A DNA stretch of 21,580 nt. Origin: an uncultured Parabacteroides sp. (lineage in GTDB: Bacteria > Bacteroidota > Bacteroidia > Bacteroidales > Tannerellaceae). This document shows, one piece after another, positions 8,553-14,853 of this stretch (its first letter is position 1; every line of letters starts with the position of its first letter). The stretch lies in the NCBI GenBank assembly GCA_900541965.1, contig UQLN01000068.1, positions 1-21,580 on the forward strand, given 5' to 3'. Made by a program: the position numbers and the translations under genes. The notes beneath the pieces are model-generated. The model saw nothing but the letters and a program-made list of their open reading frames with translations, ran no database searches and was not told where the DNA came from.

Positions 8553-8964
8553 GGCAAACAACTTTCGTTCCAACCATCTCCGACCTGAAAGAACGGTTAC
8601 CTGCCACGCCTGGCCTTAGGTCCTTACCTTGTCTTTTTAACGGTATGGAACCACATATCGTTTTTGCCAGACGGTAAATTCTTACTGACAAACTGATCAT
8701 CACTTTGCATATCAGATATGGAGCTAATCGGAATATCAGGTCAAGCGGCAGGGCTGCCTCATATACATGAATCCCCTCCCTGATATAATCATGTATCCGA
8801 CTACACGGTTTCCTTCTGACAACCTTGAAATTGATTACGGCAAAAGTCACCTTTATACCTGAAACTGCAAGAACTCGGGCCTGATCCCATTCGAATATTC
8901 CCTCCAGCGGATTGTCTGCTTCGGGGATTCCTCTCGATACGACAAGTATATGTTTTCGGGTCAT
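8545..8964 (-). pseudogene. Truncated GT4-type glycosyltransferase (N-terminal part only)
   Basis: From ATG 8964 the frame gives 139 residues. The first 100 or so match the N-terminal donor-independent half of a GT4 glycosyltransferase: ILVVSRGIPEADNPLEGIFEWDQARVL is the usual opening in polysaccharide loci of this phylum, and later IREGIHVYEAALPL also fits. Complete enzymes are about 370-400 residues, and the whole C-terminal nucleotide-sugar-binding half with its E-x7-E motif is missing. The last 35 residues (from about GSIPLKRQGKD) are basic, do not look like a glycosyltransferase, and end at a hairpin, so a deletion or recombination scar near 8650 is likely. A longer start at 9021 is open but adds atypical residues. 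I infer a non-functional remnant that may still be transcribed as leader for the flippase. Confidence 0.7.
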
Positions 8965-9069
8965 GATGTTTTGTATGGATTCAAGTTGTTGTAATGCCAG
9001 CCATCGCACAATACCGCGCAAAGTCAGTACAGATGACGGTTATATCTTAGATGATTTGATTGTGCCGGG

Positions 9070-9077
9070 CAAAGATA
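9070..9077 (-). promoter_or_regulatory. Probable promoter for the glycosyltransferase remnant and flippase
   Basis: On the minus strand TATCTTTG matches TAnnTTTG exactly. Transcription would start near 9063, leaving a leader of about 100 nt before ATG 8964. No good -33 TTTG is seen at the usual distance. The rest of 8965-9283 contains only a perfect 12-bp palindrome, TTTGTTAACAAA (9126-9137), and the mdh terminator; I see no gene in it. Confidence 0.5.
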
Positions 9078-9198
9078 CGATAATTAGAGAAATAATGCCT
9101 TACCCTGGCATTTCAAAAAAAAGGTTTTGTTAACAAATTTACTCTTCGTGGTATAATATAAATTCAGCTCTATCAAAGGAATAAAATATTCCATAACA

Positions 9199-9237
9199 AA
9201 AAAGGCAGTTCCAATCTATTAACGGAACTGCCTTTTT
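9199..9237 (-). terminator. Intrinsic terminator after mdh
   Basis: A perfect 14-bp inverted repeat (AAAAAGGCAGTTCC at 9199-9212 and its complement at 9224-9237) with an 11-nt loop is flanked by A-runs on one side and T-runs on the other. It lies 46 bp beyond the mdh stop and should end the mdh transcript; its symmetry means it can work in both directions. Confidence 0.88.
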
Positions 9238-9283
9238 CTCTTTTGCCTAACCTAACAATCTATTTGCGACTAATACACAAATA

Positions 9284-10285
9284 TTATTTCATATGTTCAT
9301 TTAAAGTATGCCATAGATGGATTTCCGGTATAATACCCATACCGATCACTTCATCGCGAAGTTTGCATAAGTGTTCATAACTACGGGCCAGTTCTGCATT
9401 TTCCATCGGAGTGCCTTCCACTTCTTTATAGAAAATACCTTCTTTACTTATTTCTGTCTCCATTGCCATCATGATATGGTCGAATTTACCGGAATGTACA
9501 TAAGTACCGGCAGGCCAACGGAATGTTTCGCCTCCCATAGCAGCACGTATCATTTCAATAGAAAGATATGACGGGCTTTGGAAAGAAGAACGTCCACGTA
9601 AATCGATAATTTCTTTTCCCCCCTGGATAACATGCTGTTTTATATCCGCCCACTGTTCGTCTGTCAACTCAGAAGAACCGATTAATTTCTGCAACGGACG
9701 GCCATCAACTGTTGCCGTAGAAGTAAACACAGCCATCTGTTCGCCATGTCCGCCATAAGTACGACAGTTGCGAACCAGATTCTGACGAACGCCGAAATGT
9801 TTTGCCAATGCACTTTGCAAACGAGTGCTGTCTAATGCAGCCAAGGTACTTACCTGTGAAGGCTTCAAACCGGAATACAGCAAAGTAATCAAACCTGTAA
9901 TGTCAGCCGGGTTAAAAATAACTACCACATGTTTTATATCAGGACAATAGGCACGCACGTCTTTACCGAACTGCGCAGCAATTTCAGCATTACCTTTCAG
10001 TAAATCTTCGCGGGTCATACCTGCTTTACGGGCAGCGCCACCGGAAGAAACAACATATTTGGCACCATGCAATGCTTCGCTGATGTCAGAAGTATAAGTT
10101 ATATGAGCGTAATCAAAACCGGACTGGAACATTTCCTCTGCTACCCCTTTCAAACCGGGAGCATACGGGTCGTAAAGACAAACTTCAGAACTAAGCCCCA
10201 TCATTAAAGCTGTTTGAGCCATATTGGAACCAATCATACCTGCTGCACCTACTATCGTCAGCTTTTCGTCTGTTAATGTTTTCAT
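9284..10285 (-). CDS. mdh: Malate dehydrogenase (NAD-dependent)
   Basis: The 333-residue protein belongs to the LDH/MDH superfamily and interconverts malate and oxaloacetate; in Bacteroidales it serves the reductive branch leading to fumarate and succinate. Visible features are the Rossmann loop GAAGMIG (13-19), acidic Asp39 after strand 2 (favouring NAD), substrate arginines at Arg86 and Arg92 in the mobile loop region, Asn125 in NPADITG, the Asp152/Arg155 pair in DSTR, and the catalytic His180 in YGGHGEQM. Length and wording fit the Bacteroidales-type enzyme, which is a little longer than E. coli Mdh. It is a single-gene unit with a TATCTTTG promoter at 10370-10377 and a strong terminator after it. 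Confidence 0.93.
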   Translation of the reverse strand: MKTLTDEKLTIVGAAGMIGSNMAQTALMMGLSSEVCLYDPYAPGLKGVAEEMFQSGFDYAHITYTSDISEALHGAKYVVSSGGAARKAGMTREDLLKGNAEIAAQFGKDVRAYCPDIKHVVVIFNPADITGLITLLYSGLKPSQVSTLAALDSTRLQSALAKHFGVRQNLVRNCRTYGGHGEQMAVFTSTATVDGRPLQKLIGSSELTDEQWADIKQHVIQGGKEIIDLRGRSSFQSPSYLSIEMIRAAMGGETFRWPAGTYVHSGKFDHIMMAMETEISKEGIFYKEVEGTPMENAELARSYEHLCKLRDEVIGMGIIPEIHLWHTLNEHMK

Positions 10286-10369
10286 ATCTATATTATTTAA
10301 ATGATTTAGCTTTTATAAGTAACATGTTCGCCCCAATAATGTTTGGTTGATTACGTTTCTTTTCGGAAA

Positions 10370-10377
10370 CAAAGATA
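10370..10377 (-). promoter_or_regulatory. Probable mdh promoter
   Basis: TATCTTTG on the minus strand matches the -7 consensus exactly. Transcription should begin near 10363, giving a leader of about 78 nt. A small inverted repeat (GTTTC/GAAAC, 10355-10370) would lie at the start of that leader. No clear -33 box was found. Confidence 0.5.
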
Positions 10378-10390
10378 AATGAAGTAAAAA

Positions 10391-10483
10391 TTACCTGCTA
10401 ATCACTAATTTGAATCTTCCATAAATATAAGTTATAAGGATTAGAAACAGGCAGATAGGCCTAAAACGCCAATCCGTGTCCAT
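10391..10483 (-). CDS. Candidate 30-residue single-helix membrane peptide
   Basis: A frame too short for normal gene callers starts with ATG at 10483, three bases after the stop of the XRE regulator gene (TAA-TAA-ATG). It encodes 30 residues: a short polar and charged N-terminus (MDTDWRFR), a hydrophobic core PICLFLILITYIYG and a basic tail, ending in TAA at 10391. This is the layout of a small single-pass membrane peptide with the positive charge on both flanks. Its first codons repeat the last codons of the regulator gene (GACACCGATTGG and GACACGGATTGG, 21 bp apart), so it could have arisen by a small tandem duplication. It would be the third gene of this operon, ending just before the mdh promoter. 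Expression is not shown. Confidence 0.35.
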   Translation of the reverse strand: MDTDWRFRPICLFLILITYIYGRFKLVISR

Positions 10484-10486
10484 TTA

Positions 10487-10690
10487 TTACCAATCGGTGT
10501 CTTCCAACGTAAATATATCATTTACACTCTTTTCAAATACGGCTGCAATCTTCAAGGACAAAACAGTTGAAGGAATATACTTTCCCAATTCAATTGCATT
10601 GATCGTTTGCCGGCTCACCTTTACCGCTTCGGCTAACTGTTGTTGTGTCAGCCGCCTGATAGCTCTTTCCACCCGTATCGTATTATTCAT
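10487..10690 (-). CDS. Small XRE-family transcriptional regulator
   Basis: The 67-residue protein is almost entirely a Cro/CI-type helix-turn-helix: LTQQQLAEAVKVSRQTINAIELGKY (about residues 14-38) holds the two DNA-contacting helices, followed by PSTVLSLKIAAVF and a short NDIFTLED tail, as in the YozG-like group of stand-alone HTH proteins. Its ATG overlaps the last 8 bases of the upstream membrane-protein gene, so translation is probably coupled. Regulators of this type paired with small membrane proteins are common in Firmicutes and Bacteroidota; the membrane partner is thought to modulate the regulator or be its target. Two identical-format palindromes at the operon promoter are its likely operators, implying autorepression. 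Confidence 0.88.
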   Translation of the reverse strand: MNNTIRVERAIRRLTQQQLAEAVKVSRQTINAIELGKYIPSTVLSLKIAAVFEKSVNDIFTLEDTDW

Positions 10691-11147
10691 TATTCACCCT
10701 CCTGAATTTATACAGTTCCCAGTTATATTTACCGATAAATAAGACAAGTACAGTAAACATATTAATAAAAGCGAATGTCATAAAAGCAAATCCATAAATA
10801 AACAATGTAGCCAGAATCAATAACAGACTGCTGCCTAAAATTGACCACACCAACGATTGCATCCGGATTCTTTCGATGCATTCATCTTCATCTTTTTCCC
10901 TTGAAAAAGAAATAAAGAGCAGAGAAAAGGTGAGACCGATAACACTCAACTCATCTAAAATACCGGTCTTCACCCACCTGAAGAAACCGGAACTGAAAGG
11001 TTCCGAAGTATACAATGCCAAAACTTTGATTTGACAGACATCTCCCCCATCCCAAAACAAACAAAAGAGTCCTAACACTAAAAAAGGAACTAACAAACAC
11101 CAGCCAATCTTTCTGAAGATTTCCGGAAAAAGATAATTTGCTCTCAT
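10683..11147 (-). CDS. Four-helix membrane protein paired with XRE regulator
   Basis: From ATG 11147 the product has 154 residues and four hydrophobic helices (about 14-31, 63-82, 98-118 and 122-141). Between helices 2 and 3 is a charged cytoplasmic-looking segment, SREKDEDECIERIRMQS, resembling a motif that recurs in small membrane proteins next to HTH genes in Bacteroidota. I know no function. An in-frame ATG at 11174 gives a longer version, but it lies inside the -7 box TACATTTG (11172-11179), so a transcript from that promoter could only be translated from 11147. The gene overlaps the XRE regulator by 8 bp and is divergent from ygiQ. Confidence 0.8.
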   Translation of the reverse strand: MRANYLFPEIFRKIGWCLLVPFLVLGLFCLFWDGGDVCQIKVLALYTSEPFSSGFFRWVKTGILDELSVIGLTFSLLFISFSREKDEDECIERIRMQSLVWSILGSSLLLILATLFIYGFAFMTFAFINMFTVLVLFIGKYNWELYKFRRVNNE

Positions 11148-11171
11148 AATATTTAAGTATTTGTGACGCTT

Positions 11172-11203
11172 CAAATGTAAAGTATATTTTACATAACAAC
11201 AAG
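11172..11203 (-). promoter_or_regulatory. Promoter of the membrane protein/XRE operon
   Basis: TACATTTG at 11172-11179 (minus strand) fits the -7 consensus exactly. CTTG at 11200-11203, with 20 bases between, differs from the -33 TTTG by one base. Transcription should start near 11165, about 18 nt before ATG 11147. The palindrome at 11177-11192 overlaps the -7 box and fills the spacer, so a protein bound there would block polymerase. Confidence 0.6.
11177..11192. promoter_or_regulatory. Candidate operator site 1 (GTAAAG-N4-TTTTAC)
   Basis: The 16-bp near-palindrome GTAAAGTATATTTTAC sits inside a slightly longer inverted repeat (ATGTAAA at 11175-11181, TTTACAT at 11188-11194). It overlaps the -7 element and spacer of the operon promoter. 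It has the same format as the site at 11219-11234, 42 bp away. The XRE regulator of this operon is the obvious candidate to bind (inference). Confidence 0.55.
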
Positions 11204-11210
11204 TATATCC

Positions 11211-11242
11211 GATAAAAAGTAAAGTTATCTTTACTTTTTATC
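11211..11242. promoter_or_regulatory. Candidate operator site 2 within a 32-bp palindrome
   Basis: GATAAAAAGTAAAG (11211-11224) and its exact complement CTTTACTTTTTATC (11229-11242) flank TTAT, giving 14-bp arms. The core GTAAAGTTATCTTTAC (11219-11234) matches site 1 in format. It lies between divergent genes and far from any stop codon, so a terminator role is unlikely. It is upstream of the operon promoter and about 67 bp upstream of the ygiQ -7 box. Confidence 0.55.
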
Positions 11243-11273
11243 AATTCTTCCTTTATTTATGCTATGTATCAGC

Positions 11274-11308
11274 TTTTCCTTATATCGATAAGAAAATTCG
11301 TACCTTTG
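11274..11308 (+). promoter_or_regulatory. ygiQ promoter, placed for a leaderless transcript
   Basis: TACCTTTG at 11301-11308 is an exact -7 consensus; a T-run TTTT at 11274-11277 may serve as the -33 element, though the spacing of 23 is long. The box ends only four bases before the ygiQ ATG at 11313, so transcription should start at or next to the A of that ATG. Confidence 0.6.
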
Positions 11309-11312
11309 CAAC

Positions 11313-13136
11313 ATGAAAACATATAAACCGGAGGCCTGGTTGCCTACCACCAAAAAAGAAGTCGAAGCCCGTGGATGGGATTATATAGATGTTATATTTT
11401 TCAGTGGAGATGCTTATATTGATCATCCTTCATTCGGAGCTGCTGTTATCGGACGTACTCTTGAAGCCATGGGGCTGCGCGTTGCTATCGTGCCTCAACC
11501 CGACTGGCGGGGAGACTTCCGCGACTTCAAAAAATTAGGGGCGCCCCGTCTCTTTTTCGGTGTCTCTGCCGGTGCTATGGATTCCATGATTAATCATTAT
11601 ACGGCCAATAAACGGCTACGTAGTGACGATGCCTATACTCCGGACCGCCGTCCAGGCCTGCGTCCTGACTATCCGAGCATTGTGTACACCCGTATATTAA
11701 AAGAACTATATCCCGATATCCCTGTTGTTTTAGGAGGTATCGAAGCGTCCCTGCGCCGCCTGACTCATTACGACTACTGGCAAGACAAACTATTGCCCGG
11801 TATACTGGCAGACAGTCCAGCCGACCTGCTTATCTATGGCATGGGAGAACTGCCTTTAATGGAACTGGTTACACGCCTGCAAGCGGGTACTCCATTCCAT
11901 GAACTAAAGGATATACGCCAAACAGTTTATCTGGCAAAAAAAGAAGAAATCCAGGCTGGTACGGATGACATCGAACTATTTTCGCATAACGAATGCCTGA
12001 AAGATAAACTGAAACAGGCGAAGAATTTCCGCCATATTGAAGAAGAATCAAATAAATATAATGCCAGCCGCATTCTGCAACAGACAACCGGCAACCGGAC
12101 GATTGTTGTTAATCCCCCCTTCCCTCCTATGACGGAAGAACAGATTGATGCTTCTTTCGACTTGCCTTATACCCGGTTGCCCCATCCCAAATATAAAGGG
12201 AAGACTATTCCGGCCTTCGAAATGATTAAGTTTTCAGTCAATATACACCGTGGGTGTTTCGGAGGATGTGCTTTCTGTACCATCTCTGCACATCAAGGCA
12301 AATTTATAGCTTCCCGCAGCAAAGAGTCGATATTGAAAGAAGTAAAAGATATTATTCAGATGCCTGATTTCAAAGGATATCTGAGTGATTTGGGAGGTCC
12401 CTCGGCAAACATGTACCGGATGAGGGGTAAAGACCAGCGGATTTGTGCCAAATGCAAGAAGCCGTCATGTATTTCACCTGTTGTCTGCAAGAACTTGAAT
12501 GCAGACCATACTCCATTGCTTGAAATATATAAAGAAGTGGATAGCCTGCCGGAAATTAAACGTTCTTTTATTGGCAGCGGTGTCCGTTACGACTTATTAT
12601 TACACAGATACGACGACGAACAACTGAACCAGTCTGCACAAACTTATACAGAAGAACTAATAGCCCGCCATGTATCCGGCCGTTTGAAAGTAGCCCCGGA
12701 GCATACGGAAGATAGGGTATTAAAGATGATGCGTAAACCCTCCTTCGAATTATTCGGACAGTTCAAAAAGATATTCGACCGTATCAACCAGAAACAAGGA
12801 TTGAACCAGCAACTCATCCCCTACTTTATTTCCAGTCATCCCGGCTGTACGGAAGTAGACATGGCAAGTCTTGCTGTCCAAACCAAGCAACTCCATTTCC
12901 AATTGGAACAGATACAGGATTTCACCCCCACTCCGATGACGCTCGCCACTGAAATGTATTATACCGGATTTCATCCGTATACACTGGAAAAAGTATATAC
13001 GGCACGAAGTAAAGAACAGAAGTTAGCACAGCGTTTGTTTTTCTTCTGGTATAAGCCGGAATTCCGCAAACAAATCACTTTGGCATTACAAAAACTCGGA
13101 AGGAAAGATTTGATTAGTAAGTTATTCGGACGATAA
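11313..13136 (+). CDS. ygiQ: YgiQ-family radical SAM protein
   Basis: The 607-residue protein has the conserved YgiQ opening (YKPEAWLPTTKKEVEARGWD, then VIFFSGDAYIDHPSFGAAVIGR), a B12-binding-like Rossmann region over about residues 20-200, and a radical SAM core with the cluster-binding motif Cys315-x3-Cys319-x2-Cys322 in HRGCFGGCAFC. A second set of cysteines, Cys378, Cys381, Cys386 and Cys392, follows within the core and may bind another metal site. The C-terminal part carries the VAPEHTEDRVLKMMRKP and FTPTPMTLATEMYYTG segments typical of the family. The biochemical function of YgiQ proteins is, as far as I know, not established. Start ATG 11313 matches the family N-terminus; the promoter lies immediately before it. 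Length is normal or a little short for the family. Confidence 0.9.
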   Translation: MKTYKPEAWLPTTKKEVEARGWDYIDVIFFSGDAYIDHPSFGAAVIGRTLEAMGLRVAIVPQPDWRGDFRDFKKLGAPRLFFGVSAGAMDSMINHYTANKRLRSDDAYTPDRRPGLRPDYPSIVYTRILKELYPDIPVVLGGIEASLRRLTHYDYWQDKLLPGILADSPADLLIYGMGELPLMELVTRLQAGTPFHELKDIRQTVYLAKKEEIQAGTDDIELFSHNECLKDKLKQAKNFRHIEEESNKYNASRILQQTTGNRTIVVNPPFPPMTEEQIDASFDLPYTRLPHPKYKGKTIPAFEMIKFSVNIHRGCFGGCAFCTISAHQGKFIASRSKESILKEVKDIIQMPDFKGYLSDLGGPSANMYRMRGKDQRICAKCKKPSCISPVVCKNLNADHTPLLEIYKEVDSLPEIKRSFIGSGVRYDLLLHRYDDEQLNQSAQTYTEELIARHVSGRLKVAPEHTEDRVLKMMRKPSFELFGQFKKIFDRINQKQGLNQQLIPYFISSHPGCTEVDMASLAVQTKQLHFQLEQIQDFTPTPMTLATEMYYTGFHPYTLEKVYTARSKEQKLAQRLFFFWYKPEFRKQITLALQKLGRKDLISKLFGR

Positions 13137-13161
13137 TCTATCTTTTTTATCCAAATATGCA

Positions 13162-13215
13162 TTTGTTTGAGTATAAAACCGTACTATTGCAATAGTAAGC
13201 ATATACTAAATAGTA
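13162..13215 (+). promoter_or_regulatory. Candidate promoter and operator for the thioredoxin-like gene
   Basis: TACTATTG (13182-13189) differs from the -7 consensus by one base, with two TTTG copies at 13162-13169 as possible -33 elements (spacing 12-16, shorter than usual). The box is embedded in a perfect 16-bp palindrome, TACTATTGCAATAGTA (13182-13197). A second inverted repeat with the same arms, TACTA-AA-TAGTA (13204-13215), follows closely. The arrangement suggests an operator, but no regulator is identified. Confidence 0.4.
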
Positions 13216-13221
13216 CTTATC

Positions 13222-14784
13222 ATGATAAAAACACTACTTACAGGAATATTATTTCTGGCAGCCACGACTGCATATTCCCAAAATGAGTTCACAATCAAGG
13301 GTAAAGTTGCCGGTCTAAAAGATAGCACTTTAATCTCACTATTCCGAAGTGACGGACAAGTAATGAGCGCCATTGACCAAGCTACAGTGATTCAAGAATC
13401 CTTTAGTTTTAAAGGACAAACAGCCGACAACGAACCGGAAGCATTATCAATTATAGTTCAGGGAGAAGGTTTTCCCAACACCTGGCTGGAAGTATGGGTT
13501 GCACCAAATACCGTTAGCACAATAAGCGGCAATAACAAACTGCTACGGACTTGGGATGTATCCAGTAACATCAAAGAACAACAGACCTTAAATCAATACA
13601 AAAAAGCGACGCTGGCAGAAACCAATATGGAACAAGAACTATCTATAAAAATGATGGAAAAGATTCTTCTTTTGCGTTCCGGGAATCTTCCTACAGAAAA
13701 GAATGACAAATTAAAAAAAGAAATAGATGCACTTAGACAGAAAGGTGATTCAATACGATTTGCCATTGCAAAAAAAGAAATTGAAATTATGCAGCAGGCT
13801 CCTGTCGAAACTATCTGGATAAACAAACTACGGGGCTTAAGCATGACTACGAAGTATGTGGAAAATTTCCTTTATAAAGAGGATATTCTTGCTTTATATA
13901 AAAAGCTACCCGATAGCGAAAAACAATCCGCAATCGGAAAAGAAATTACCAACAATTTATATCCTCCCCTTGCCGTAAAGGATGGCGACGAAATAGCAGA
14001 TGCCGACCTTTATGATTTGGAAGGAAATATCCATCATTTGGCAGACTATAAGGGTAAATATATCCTGCTCGATTTCTGGAGTCGTGGTTGTGGTCCCTGT
14101 ATGATGGCTTTACCGGAAATGAAAGAGATTTCCGAAACCCAAAAAGATAAAGTAACCCTTGTCAGCCTGAGTACTGATACGGAAAAAGGATGGAAAGAAA
14201 TCTCTAAAACAAAAGATATGCCGTGGACAAACCTGAATGACTTTGGAGGTATGAGCGGATTGGCAGCCAAATATAATGTAAGGGGAATACCTCACTATGT
14301 CATTATTTCACCGGAAGGAATCATCCTGCATAGCTGGAGCGGATACAGTCCCGGATTACTCAAACGCAAACTGAACAAGTGGATGAACCAAACAAACCGC
14401 ATCATGACTGTCAAAAAAGAAGGTAACACAACAATAATCGATTTTCCTACCGCGAAATCAACGAATACAGAAACCATAGAAATCAATCGCATAGAAGTAA
14501 CCGGAACTGAAACGATCTTCCATATGAAGGCTTTTAATTCACCCGGATACTGGGTTAGTATCAGTAAGGATACCTATCTGAAAACAGAAAACGGAACCCA
14601 TTACTTGTTAAAATCAGCAGATGGTATACAACCGGATGAACGTTTCACTATGCCGGAATCCGGCGAATATCCTTTTAAACTACATTTTCCTCCTTTACCG
14701 GGAGGAACCTTAAAAGTCGATTTCATTGAAAGTGACTGTGAATCCTGCTTTAAAATACTGGAAATATCGCTGACAAAAGAATAA
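13222..14784 (+). CDS. DUF4369-TlpA thioredoxin-like protein with extra C-terminal CxxC domain
   Basis: The 520-residue product has a signal peptide (MIKTLLTGILFLAATTAYS, cut near residue 19), so it works in the periplasm. Residues of about 22-120 form a DUF4369-like beta-domain (FTIKGKVAGLKDSTLISLF), 120-250 a helical linker rich in Lys and Glu, and 250-395 a TlpA/AhpC-type thioredoxin fold with the active site Cys290-Gly-Pro-Cys293 and cis-Pro loop GIPHY. Usual family members stop soon after this fold. Here about 125 more residues follow, mostly beta-strand-like, ending in a second cysteine pair, Cys506-x2-Cys509, close to the C-terminus. The likely role is thiol-disulfide exchange on periplasmic proteins. 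It is separated from ygiQ by 85 bp with its own promoter-like elements and converges on ridA. Confidence 0.88.
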   Translation: MIKTLLTGILFLAATTAYSQNEFTIKGKVAGLKDSTLISLFRSDGQVMSAIDQATVIQESFSFKGQTADNEPEALSIIVQGEGFPNTWLEVWVAPNTVSTISGNNKLLRTWDVSSNIKEQQTLNQYKKATLAETNMEQELSIKMMEKILLLRSGNLPTEKNDKLKKEIDALRQKGDSIRFAIAKKEIEIMQQAPVETIWINKLRGLSMTTKYVENFLYKEDILALYKKLPDSEKQSAIGKEITNNLYPPLAVKDGDEIADADLYDLEGNIHHLADYKGKYILLDFWSRGCGPCMMALPEMKEISETQKDKVTLVSLSTDTEKGWKEISKTKDMPWTNLNDFGGMSGLAAKYNVRGIPHYVIISPEGIILHSWSGYSPGLLKRKLNKWMNQTNRIMTVKKEGNTTIIDFPTAKSTNTETIEINRIEVTGTETIFHMKAFNSPGYWVSISKDTYLKTENGTHYLLKSADGIQPDERFTMPESGEYPFKLHFPPLPGGTLKVDFIESDCESCFKILEISLTKE

Positions 14785-14787
14785 AAA

Positions 14788-14829
14788 AATCCGGTCCAGA
14801 TAGGGAATCAACCCTATTCGGACCGGATT
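14788..14829 (-). terminator. Strong intrinsic terminator after ridA, between convergent genes
   Basis: The stem AATCCGGTCC/GGACCGGATT (14788-14797, 14820-14829) continues after one mismatch and a G-U pair into ATAGGG/CCCTAT around a six-base loop. On the minus strand it is followed by a run of seven T, so it best serves ridA. It begins four bases after the plus-strand thioredoxin stop and may also protect that transcript's end. Confidence 0.85.
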
Positions 14830-14853
14830 ATCAAAAGGCATATAGCTAAAAAA

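Noticed and set aside
8534..8660. Remnant of a group II intron (hairpin resembling domain V) at the end of the glycosyltransferase fragment.
   Set aside because: The CCGTGTA/TACACGG stem recalls domain V outer pairs, but the inner helix with GAAA loop and the AGC triad are missing and no reverse transcriptase is nearby. The resemblance is too weak.
11211..11242. The 32-bp inverted repeat as an intrinsic terminator.
   Set aside because: It lies between two divergently transcribed genes, has AT-only outer arms and follows no stop codon. Its core repeats at 11177-11192, which fits an operator better.
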